Assembly (NCBI RefSeq): GCF_900765565.1
Contig: NZ_CAAFRZ010000169.1
Span: 1 to 21,478 of the forward strand
DNA: 21,478 nucleotides
Source of the DNA: an uncultured Dialister sp.
GTDB taxonomy: Bacteria > Bacillota > Negativicutes > Veillonellales > Dialisteraceae
Direction of reading: 5' to 3'
The notes beneath the pieces are model-generated. The model did no database searches. It worked only from the letters and a program-made list of their open reading frames with translations, and was not told the origin of the DNA. Positions within the stretch are counted from its first letter, which is position 1. Every line of letters starts with the position of its first letter. Of this stretch, positions 6,822-12,829 are shown in pieces. The position numbers and the translations under genes were made by a program.

Positions 6822-7817
6822 ACGGAACGGATAGAAGAAATCGTCATCAGGGACCAGCAGGAAGCGGCCCATCTTTTTGAAAGGGACAGTTCCTATCTTT
6901 CGGTCATTGGAGAAAGGTACGGCATCGATGTTTCCGGACGGGGCAACCTGATCCGCATCAAAGGGGAAGAGGAAGCGGTCAAAAAAGCGGTGCGGGTGGT
7001 GGAGCACCTTCGCCACATGGTACACGAGCAGATCCGCCTGTCCCAGCGGCAGGTGCAGCTGGTCATGACCCTTCTGGATGAAGGGAAAGACCAGGTGCTG
7101 GAGGACCTGGAAGGGGATATTATCAACTTCACGAAGAACGGCGCCCCCATCCGCCCCAGGACCCTGGGCCAGAAACTCTATGTAGACACCATCCGCCGAA
7201 ACTCCATTACCTTCGGCATCGGCCCTGCCGGTACGGGGAAGACCTACCTGGCCGTGGCGCTGGCGGCGTTTGCCCTGAAAAACCACGATGTCCAGCGGAT
7301 TATCCTGGTCCGTCCGGCAGTGGAGGCCGGGGAAAAACTGGGGTTCCTCCCCGGGGACATGCAGGAAAAGGTGAATCCCTACCTGCGCCCCCTCTTTGAC
7401 GGACTCCTGGCCATGTTCGGGCCCGAAGAATTCCTCCGGCTCCAGCAGAAGGGACAGATCGAAGTGGCTCCCCTGGCCTACATGCGGGGACGGACATTGG
7501 AGAAATCCTTCGTCATCCTCGATGAAGCCCAGAACACCACGGTGGAGCAGATCAAAATGTTTCTGACCCGCCTCGGGTTCCGGTCCAAAATGGTGGTGAA
7601 CGGCGACGTCACCCAGATCGACCTGCCGCCTCACGTGAAAAGCGGGCTCATCGATGCGGAGCGGGTATTGAAGAACGTAAAGGACATCGGCCATGTCCAT
7701 TTCAGCGAAGACGATGTGGTGCGGCACGACCTGGTGGCCGCCATCATCCATGCCTATGAAGAGGATGCAAAAAAACATGTAAAAAACGGAGGCAGTGACC
7801 ATGGAAATCACAATTAA
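6822..7817 (+). CDS. phoH: PhoH-family ATPase, probably with a non-canonical start codon
   Basis: PhoH proteins are cytoplasmic P-loop ATPases linked to RNA metabolism and are usually encoded beside ybeY. Walker A GPAGTGKT is at residues 134-141 and Walker B ILDEAQ at 232-237, counted from 6822. Residues before about 60 match the conserved N-terminal region of the family (ERIEEIVIRDQQEAAHLFER onward). However, that part has no in-frame ATG, GTG or TTG between the stop at 6798 and a GTG at 6990. Starting at 6990 would give 275 residues and cut this region off. I placed the start at ACG 6822 because AAAGGA (6808-6813) lies 8 nt upstream and the length (331) fits; ATA 6813 is the alternative. 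The 3' end overlaps ybeY by 17 nt. Confidence 0.88.
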   Translation, partial: TERIEEIVIRDQQEAAHLFERDSSYLSVIGERYGIDVSGRGNLIRIKGEEEAVKKAVRVVEHLRHMVHEQIRLSQRQVQLVMTLLDEGKDQVLEDLEGDIINFTKNGAPIRPRTLGQKLYVDTIRRNSITFGIGPAGTGKTYLAVALAAFALKNHDVQRIILVRPAVEAGEKLGFLPGDMQEKVNPYLRPLFDGLLAMFGPEEFLRLQQKGQIEVAPLAYMRGRTLEKSFVILDEAQNTTVEQIKMFLTRLGFRSKMVVNGDVTQIDLPPHVKSGLIDAERVLKNVKDIGHVHFSEDDVVRHDLVAAIIHAYEEDAKKHVKNGGSDHGNHN

Positions 7818-8295
7818 TTACAGCGACATGAAATTTTACAGCGAAGACCTGGAAAAACTGATCCATATGGTCCTTTCCAAGGGAGCAGAGCTCCAAAAGG
7901 TGCCGGAGGATGCGGAAATCAGCGTGCTCATCTGCGATGCCGATACCATCCATGAACTGAACCGGGATTACCGGAACGTGGATGCTCCCACGGATGTCCT
8001 CTCCTTTGCCCTGAACGAAGGGGAAGACGATGTGCCGGAAGAAGAAAAGGCACTGGGAGACATCGTGATCAACCTGGACCGGGCCGTGGAACAGGCAAAG
8101 GAATTCGGCCACAGCAAGGAAAGGGAAATGGCCTACCTCTCGGTTCACGGATTTCTCCATATCCTGGGATACGACCACTATGACCCGGAAGAAAAGAAGG
8201 CCATGCGGAAGGCGGAAGAAGATATTCTCGGCGCCTGCGGCCTTTCCCGGATTGTGACGGAAGGGAAACTGGAAGCCGAAGAAAATGGACAGTAA
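7801..8295 (+). CDS. ybeY: Endoribonuclease YbeY (16S rRNA maturation)
   Basis: This is a 164-residue single-strand endoribonuclease acting in 16S rRNA 3' maturation and ribosome quality control. The zinc site H-x3-H-x5-H is seen as HGFLHILGYDH (H116, H120, H126), preceded by the family motif NRDYRNVDAPTDVLSF. The ATG at 7801 is preferred over a GTG six bases earlier because GGAGG (7788-7792) is 8 nt from the ATG but only 2 nt from the GTG. The gene starts inside the end of phoH and its own end overlaps cdd by 11 nt, so the three are translationally coupled. Confidence 0.95.
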   Translation: MEITINYSDMKFYSEDLEKLIHMVLSKGAELQKVPEDAEISVLICDADTIHELNRDYRNVDAPTDVLSFALNEGEDDVPEEEKALGDIVINLDRAVEQAKEFGHSKEREMAYLSVHGFLHILGYDHYDPEEKKAMRKAEEDILGACGLSRIVTEGKLEAEENGQ

Positions 8296-8689
8296 AGACA
8301 TCCGCCCGCTTCTCGTAAAAGCCCTGGAGGTAAGGAAAAACAGCTACTCCCCCTACTCTTTATACCCCGTAGGAGCGGCCCTGCTGGCAGAGGATGGCAG
8401 CATTTACACCGGGTGCAACATGGAAAATGTATCCTACCCTGCCTCCCTCTGCGCAGAGCGGAATGCCCTGGGCAGCGCCATTGCCGATGGGAAGCGGAAA
8501 TTCCGGGCCATCGCCATCGTCGGAAGCCCCGAAGACTACACCATGCCCTGCGGTATATGCCGCCAGGTGCTGGCGGAATTTCACGTGCCCCTCATTCTCT
8601 GCGGAAAATCGGAAGACGATTACCGCACCTATACACTGGAAGAAATCTTTCCGGCGGCCTTCACGGCGAATGAACTAAAGAAAAAGTAA
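8285..8689 (+). CDS. cdd: Cytidine deaminase
   Basis: This is a 134-residue enzyme of pyrimidine salvage that deaminates cytidine and deoxycytidine to uridine and deoxyuridine. The catalytic site is CAERNA (zinc ligand C56, proton shuttle E58) and PCGICRQ (zinc ligands C89 and C92), with the substrate-binding motif GCNMENVSYP (43-52). The length is normal for the homotetrameric bacterial form. The start overlaps the end of ybeY. dgkA, which sits between ybeY and cdd in many Firmicutes, is absent here. Confidence 0.96.
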   Translation: MDSKDIRPLLVKALEVRKNSYSPYSLYPVGAALLAEDGSIYTGCNMENVSYPASLCAERNALGSAIADGKRKFRAIAIVGSPEDYTMPCGICRQVLAEFHVPLILCGKSEDDYRTYTLEEIFPAAFTANELKKK

Positions 8690-9126
8690 TTGGTCCCACC
8701 GGGAGGGAGATATCAGACAGCCAGACTTCAGACATCAGACCAACCAGCGGCTGGGATAGCAGCAGGGAACGGTCAGAGCCACTTTAGCGAGAGCCCCCTC
8801 CGTCGCCTTCGGCGCCCACACCCGACTTCGCTGGGAAAGCGTCTCACGGGGCTCTCAGTCGCCTTCGGCTCCCTGCGAGCCCCGTTCGCTTGCTTTTCCC
8901 CCATAGATGGGGGAGGTAGAATCAATGTGCCAATCGTCCCTTTTAGAAGGGACGTAGAATGGCTTATGAAAACCGCGCCACTTGACCAGTCTTTGCAGCG
9001 AAGCGGCGGAACCTCAACTCTCTTCACTCAATTCTCAAATCTATTTTTGAACTACAGTTATATGGCCCTTCACGATTCCCAAATATGCTTGAGATACATC
9101 TTTGATTTATACATACAGGAGTCCCT
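8690..9126. other. Gene-free 437-bp region of mosaic repeats before era
   Basis: No credible gene is present. In order it holds a CAGAC-rich short repeat (8710-8740); a family C motif AGAGCCACTTTAGCGAGAGC starting at 8775, which recurs near 21118; and GC-rich hairpins including CCCCC/GGGGG (8898-8913) and a perfect CGTCCCTT/AAGGGACG (8935-8954). It ends with a pyrimidine-rich repeat that recurs inverted after era. I see no clear terminator for cdd and no convincing era promoter. Confidence 0.6.
9013..9040 (+). repeat. Left copy of an inverted repeat flanking era
   Basis: CTCAACTCTCTTCACTCAAT and the following bases match the reverse complement of 10076-10102 with about two differences over 26 bp. 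This copy ends 86 bp before the era start. Confidence 0.6.
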
Positions 9127-10032
9127 ATGACAGAAGACAAGAAATTTTATTCCGGCTTTGCCGCCCTGGTGGGCCGGCCGAATGTAGGAAAATCGACCCT
9201 CATGAACGCCCTCCTGGGGGAAAAGATTTCCATCGTTTCCTCCCACGCCCAGACCACGAGAAACAAGATCACCGGCGTGTGGAACGGAGACAATTCCCAG
9301 GTGGTGTTCCTCGATACTCCGGGCATGCACAAGCCCCAGAGCAAACTGGGAGAAGCCATCCGACAGAGCACCATAGACGCCCTGGACGAGGTGGACCTCA
9401 TCGTTTTCCTCTGCGCCTGCGATGATCCCCTTGGGGCGGGAGACCGGTACATCCTTTCCCTCCTGAAGGACCGGAAGGTGCCGGTAATCCTGGCCCTGTC
9501 GAAGACCGACCTGATTCCGAAGGACCAGGTGCTGAAGAAGATTATCCAGTACAGCAAGATCTACAACTTCGCAGAAATCATCCCCCTCTCCGCCAAGTCC
9601 GGGGAAAACCTGGACGAACTCATGAAGTCCATCGTGAAATACCTGCCGGAGGGACCGAAATATTTCCCCGACGACATGGTGACGGACCAGCCGGAACGGA
9701 ATATTGTCCAGGAAATCGTGAGGGAAAAACTCCTCATCCGCACCCGGGACGAAGTGCCCCATGCCATCGGCGTGTACACCGAAGAATTCTCAGAACGGGA
9801 AAACGGGAAAGTCTACATCCGCTGCACCATTTACGTGGAACGGGAATCCCAGAAGCGCATCATCATCGGCAAAAAAGGAAGCGTCCTGAAAGCGGCGGGC
9901 CAGGAGGCCAGGGAAGAAATCCAGAACCTCATCGGCGCCCCGGTGTTCCTGGACCTCTGGGTCAAAGTGGCGAAGGACTGGAAAAACAAAGACTACATCC
10001 TGAGAGAACTGGGATATAAGGAACATAAGTGA
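9127..10032 (+). CDS. era: GTPase Era (30S ribosome assembly)
   Basis: This is a 301-residue GTPase that binds the 3' end of 16S rRNA and times 30S maturation. The GTPase motifs are G1 GRPNVGKST (16-24), G2 around AQTTRNKITG (41-50), G3 DTPG (63-66) and G4 SKTD (125-128, usually NKxD). The C-terminal KH domain carries the RNA-binding loop in RIIIGKKGSVLK, and the protein ends with the typical WKNKDYILRELGY. AGGAG lies 5 nt before the ATG. It belongs to the ybeY-cdd-era-recO cluster but is separated from cdd and from the next gene by repeat-rich spacers, so it may be transcribed on its own. Confidence 0.97.
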   Translation: MTEDKKFYSGFAALVGRPNVGKSTLMNALLGEKISIVSSHAQTTRNKITGVWNGDNSQVVFLDTPGMHKPQSKLGEAIRQSTIDALDEVDLIVFLCACDDPLGAGDRYILSLLKDRKVPVILALSKTDLIPKDQVLKKIIQYSKIYNFAEIIPLSAKSGENLDELMKSIVKYLPEGPKYFPDDMVTDQPERNIVQEIVREKLLIRTRDEVPHAIGVYTEEFSERENGKVYIRCTIYVERESQKRIIIGKKGSVLKAAGQEAREEIQNLIGAPVFLDLWVKVAKDWKNKDYILRELGYKEHK

Positions 10033-10075
10033 GTCCCCATCTCGCCGTGACCAGCTTGCGGTGAAAAAGGAAAGA

Positions 10076-10102
10076 ATTGAGATTTGAGTGAAGAGAATTG
10101 AG
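10076..10102 (-). repeat. Right copy of the inverted repeat flanking era
   Basis: This stretch is purine-rich on the plus strand (ATTGAGATTTGAGTGAAGAG and on). Its reverse complement matches 9013-9040. It starts 44 bp after the era stop. Confidence 0.6.
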
Positions 10103-10128
10103 ATTCCCCGGCTCCGACCCGGCTGTTA

Positions 10129-10193
10129 ACCTCCCCTCTTTAGAGGGGAGGGGGACCGCGAAGCGGTGGAGGGGTGGCCGCCGAAGGCGGCAG
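10129..10193 (+). repeat. Family B repeat, copy B1 (stacked hairpins)
   Basis: Three palindromes follow each other: CTCCCCTCTTTAGAGGGGAG (10131-10150), ACCGCGAAGCGGT (10154-10166) and GCCGCCGAAGGCGGC (10177-10191). The same series, with changed loops, is found at 21030-21097. It is non-coding and similar in style to enterobacterial BIME/REP repeats. Confidence 0.65.
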
Positions 10194-10303
10194 GGCCTGC
10201 TGTTAAATACAGAATTTGCGCAGACTCTAAAGAGAAGGTCCGCGGCAATCCACAGAATGGATTGATAGGTATAGGCGGGACGGATGTGCCGCAGGCGAAT
10301 CCC

Positions 10304-10357
10304 CTCGACCTCAACCTCCATCTCAATCTCGATCTCAATCTCCATCTCCATTTCCAT
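10304..10357 (+). repeat. Hexanucleotide simple repeat, nine units
   Basis: Nine consecutive 6-bp units follow the pattern CTC + AAT/CAT/GAT (early units CTCGAC and CTCAAC, last unit TTCCAT). It lies 66 bp before the start of the CBS/CorC gene and about 50 bp before its Shine-Dalgarno sequence. The rest of 10033-10420 holds the era-flanking repeat, family B and a small hairpin at 10246-10264. Confidence 0.85.
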
Positions 10358-10407
10358 CTTACCGGCCCGGTCCGGCATACCCATTACACATGTGTCCCAT
10401 AGCACAC

Positions 10408-10425
10408 AAGGAGGAATGACTTATC
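10408..10425 (+). promoter_or_regulatory. Ribosome binding site that points to an ATC start
   Basis: AAGGAGG (10408-10414) is a full Shine-Dalgarno sequence. The ATC at 10423 lies 8 nt downstream, which is ideal. An out-of-frame ATG at 10416 is only 1 nt away and opens a 23-codon frame. The nearest in-frame standard start, GTG 10459, is 44 nt away with no Shine-Dalgarno sequence of its own. Confidence 0.6.
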
Positions 10426-11763
10426 AGTACCGATATACAGTGGCTGGCCCTGTCCATTGTGGCTGCCCTGGCTGCTTCGTTTTTTAACTATAAGAATACC
10501 CTGGTGAACTTTTCTTTCGCCCGGATGCGGAAGAAGTACATCGAAGACAACGATGAACAGGATCCGGAGCTGATTAAAAAGGTGGCTCCCTTTTACCAGA
10601 GAACCAGCCAGATCCTGGGAGGCACCCAGGTGGCCTTTGTCATTTACTGCGGCATCTTTGCCATCAGCCTTCTCACCATGATCCTTTCGGCCCACCACAT
10701 CCTCTCTCCCCTGGTGGGGGCAGACTGGGACTGGGTATTGGACCTGGTGCTGGCGGTGGCGGGCATTATCCTGGTCGGCGCCTACTGGGTGGTGACCATC
10801 CTCTATCCCGGCACCCATGCCCTGGTGGAGCCTCTCCCGGTACTGGCGTCCCACCGATGGGTGGTTCACTGGAACCGCCACCTCTTCCGTCCCCTGGTGC
10901 AGGTGGGCCTCTTCCTGGTGCGCCGCATTTTCCGGCTGAAGAAGATCCCCTTCCGGAACGAAGTGAACTTCACCTACACCGAAGATGAGATCCGGTGCAT
11001 CGTGGAAGAAAGCAGCCGCAGCGGCCGGCTGAATGCCCTGGAAAATACGCTGATCAAGAATTCCTTCGACTTCTTCGACCTCATGGTGCGGGACGTCATG
11101 ATTCCCCGGAATAACATGGTGGTCCTCGACTTCAACGACGACATAGACACCATGCGCCGCACCATTTCCAAAGCCCACCACACCTGCTACCCCGTCTGCA
11201 TCGATGACAAGGACCAGATCCTGGGCTTTATCCACGTGAAGGACTTCATGGAAAGCCTCCTCCACGGAGAAAGCAACGTGAAAAAGATTATCCGGGAAAT
11301 CCTGACGGTGCCGGAAGTCATGCCGGCACCATCCCTCCTGCAGCTCATGAGAAACCGCCGCATTTACCTGGCCGTGGTGGTGGATGAATACGGCGGCACA
11401 TCGGGCCTCGTCACCCTGGAGGACCTCGTAGAAGAACTCATCGGTGAAATCCCCCAGGCCGTGGATACCACGCCCTATGAAATCGTCCGCCGCAAAGACG
11501 GCACCTATGAATTCGACGGCACCGTCATCCTGGACGACGTATCAGACCGTCTGGAAATCGACCTGGACGGGGAAGACGGCAATGCCACCATTGGAGGCTT
11601 CGTATTCTCCCATCTGGAACGGATCCCCAAGGTCGGGGACCACGTAGATTTCTCGGGGTGGCGGTTCTCGGTGCTCCGGATGGACGGATTCCGCATTATG
11701 CGGGTGAAGGCGGAGCGCATGACACCTTCCGCCAAAGCCCCTGAAAAGGAGACGGAAAAATGA
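10423..11763 (+). CDS. CNNM/CorC-type membrane protein with DUF21, CBS pair and CorC/HlyC domain
   Basis: This family of membrane proteins (HlyC/CorC, CNNM) is linked to Mg2+ or Co2+ efflux. From 10423 the product has 446 residues. It has an N-terminal segment IQWLALSIVAALAASFF, two further hydrophobic stretches (VAFVIYCGIFAISLLTMIL and WVLDLVLAVAGIILVGAYWV), a tandem CBS pair (about 220-345, starting near VRDVMIPR and including VVVDEYGGTSGLVTLEDL) and a C-terminal CorC/HlyC domain (about 355-440). The DUF21 signature usually read GxETAL is NYKNTL here, so the transport part is divergent. The start is ATC 10423; GTG 10459 would cut off most of the first membrane helix. The stop overlaps recO (ATGA). 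Confidence 0.88.
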   Translation: MSTDIQWLALSIVAALAASFFNYKNTLVNFSFARMRKKYIEDNDEQDPELIKKVAPFYQRTSQILGGTQVAFVIYCGIFAISLLTMILSAHHILSPLVGADWDWVLDLVLAVAGIILVGAYWVVTILYPGTHALVEPLPVLASHRWVVHWNRHLFRPLVQVGLFLVRRIFRLKKIPFRNEVNFTYTEDEIRCIVEESSRSGRLNALENTLIKNSFDFFDLMVRDVMIPRNNMVVLDFNDDIDTMRRTISKAHHTCYPVCIDDKDQILGFIHVKDFMESLLHGESNVKKIIREILTVPEVMPAPSLLQLMRNRRIYLAVVVDEYGGTSGLVTLEDLVEELIGEIPQAVDTTPYEIVRRKDGTYEFDGTVILDDVSDRLEIDLDGEDGNATIGGFVFSHLERIPKVGDHVDFSGWRFSVLRMDGFRIMRVKAERMTPSAKAPEKETEK

Positions 11764-12428
11764 ATGGGCAGCTTCGGACCGGCGAGGCCATCGTGCTCCA
11801 CAGCACCAAAGGGAAGGAAGGGGGGAAGGCCCTTACCCTCTTCACCGCCTCCAGGGGCCTCCTTAAGGCCTTCATCCCAAGGGCCGCCCTGGCCGGCTCC
11901 GGCACCGGCCTCACCGCCCCCTTCGCCCATATCCGCTACACCGCAGCCCTCTTTCCGGAATACGCAGTGATACGGCAGTACGAAGGGGAGCTCCTCTTCG
12001 ACATGATGAAGCTATCCTATGAAGACATGGCCTACTGGTTCTACCTCATAGAGCTCACGGAAAAGCTCTTTCCTCCGGGCGTCAAGGACGACGGGGTCTA
12101 CGATACCCTCCTGGAAGTGGGGAAGGCAGGCCGCACGAGAAACAGCATAGCCGTCACCTTCATCGCCTCGGTCCAGGTGCTGGCCCTCTCCGGCTTCGAC
12201 GCCGCCGCTCCGGAGGCAGTGGAACAGTACCATATCACCGGAGACACCGCAAAACTCCTCACTGCCTTTCGGGACTATCGCTGGCGGGGTCCTTTTCAAG
12301 GGACCATAGGAAAAAGAAACTTTCTGGAAGCCGCAGGTTACCTGGACAGGTTCCTCCAGGACGTCTGCGATATCAGGATGAATACAAAAGGTACATTTAC
12401 AAGGGCCCTGGAAACAGGGGAAACCTAA
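11760..12428 (+). CDS. recO: DNA repair protein RecO
   Basis: RecO works with RecF and RecR to load RecA on gapped DNA. The 222-residue product opens with the RecO-type N-terminal OB fold (GEAIVLHSTKGKEGGKALTLFTASRGLLKAFIPRA in outline, residues 7-42) and continues with a helical C-terminal domain. It is slightly shorter than usual (about 240-255) and has a single cysteine (in DVCDIR), so the four-cysteine zinc finger of some RecO proteins is absent. The ATG overlaps the stop of the CBS gene, and AAGGAG lies 8 nt upstream. recO commonly follows era in Firmicutes, which supports the call. Confidence 0.88.
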   Translation: MNGQLRTGEAIVLHSTKGKEGGKALTLFTASRGLLKAFIPRAALAGSGTGLTAPFAHIRYTAALFPEYAVIRQYEGELLFDMMKLSYEDMAYWFYLIELTEKLFPPGVKDDGVYDTLLEVGKAGRTRNSIAVTFIASVQVLALSGFDAAAPEAVEQYHITGDTAKLLTAFRDYRWRGPFQGTIGKRNFLEAAGYLDRFLQDVCDIRMNTKGTFTRALETGET

Positions 12429-12457
12429 AAGGATGCCGTAATGGGGCATCCTTTTTT
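12427..12457 (+). terminator. Rho-independent terminator after recO
   Basis: GGATGCC (12431-12437) and GGCATCC (12445-12451) form a stem that A4 and T6 runs can extend. It starts at the recO stop codon. Confidence 0.88.
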
Positions 12458-12643
12458 ATGTTGCCGGTTTTACTGATATCTTCCTTGCTTTTTCACCAGG
12501 TCGGTGATAAAATGTGCTGGAACAAAAAGAGGTAAAAAATCAAGAGAAATTTTTGACGCAAGAATACTTCTATATGTTCGAATAAAAATTTTATAAGAGA
12601 AAATTTATTGATGCTGGTATTGAATAATTCTTCATGGTAAGGA

Positions 12644-12708
12644 AAGGAATTCAGTTGCAATCATAATCGATTTGTAGTAAAATTTATTTTTGCAACCGTT
12701 CCTTTTTT
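12644..12708. other. Inverted repeat around the rpoBC promoter, followed by a T run
   Basis: AAGGAATTCAGTTGCAA (12644-12660) and TTGCAACCGTTCCTT (12690-12704) are complementary over most of their length and followed by T. The left arm contains the -35 box and the right arm lies just after the expected transcription start. It could be a terminator for read-through from recO or an operator. The AT-rich stretch 12458-12643 shows nothing else recognisable. Confidence 0.45.
12655..12683 (+). promoter_or_regulatory. Sigma-70 promoter of rpoBC
   Basis: TTGCAA (12655-12660) and TAAAAT (12678-12683) are separated by exactly 17 bp, in AT-rich DNA after the recO terminator. The start of transcription would be near 12690, giving a leader of about 140 nt. 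Confidence 0.75.
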
Positions 12709-12754
12709 ATTTATATTTATATAGGTATTGATAAAGACTTGAAAGAAAAGAGAA

Positions 12755-12787
12755 GAGCAAGGGTATATGATCCTTGCTTCCTTTTTT
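12755..12787 (+). terminator. Terminator-like hairpin in the rpoB leader (possible attenuator)
   Basis: GAGCAAGGG (12755-12763) pairs with TCCTTGCTT (12771-12779) around a 7-nt loop, with two G-T pairs, and is followed by CC and six T (12782-12787). It lies between the rpoBC promoter and the likely rpoB start. An upstream ATG at 12767 sits in its loop, which argues against using that ATG as the rpoB start. Confidence 0.55.
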
Positions 12788-12829
12788 CGGGAAGGTCTTG
12801 TGGTTTTGAATGAAAGGGTGAGGCGAGGA

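Noticed and set aside
6699..7811. 370-codon open frame opposite phoH
   Set aside because: Codon-aligned shadow of phoH.
8690..9126. Possible CRISPR array in the repeated segments before era
   Set aside because: Repeats are not evenly spaced, spacers are lacking and no cas gene is near.
8690..9130. 146-codon frame between cdd and era
   Set aside because: It translates the mosaic repeats, has no Shine-Dalgarno sequence and resembles no protein family.
10416..10487. 23-codon frame starting at ATG 10416 inside the start of the CBS gene
   Set aside because: The ATG is 1 nt from the Shine-Dalgarno sequence, too close for normal initiation, and the frame conflicts with the membrane helix encoded from ATC 10423.
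12767..12829. 21-residue N-terminal extension of RpoB from ATG 12767
   Set aside because: The ATG lies in the loop of a terminator-like hairpin, has no Shine-Dalgarno sequence, and the extension has no likeness to known RpoB starts.
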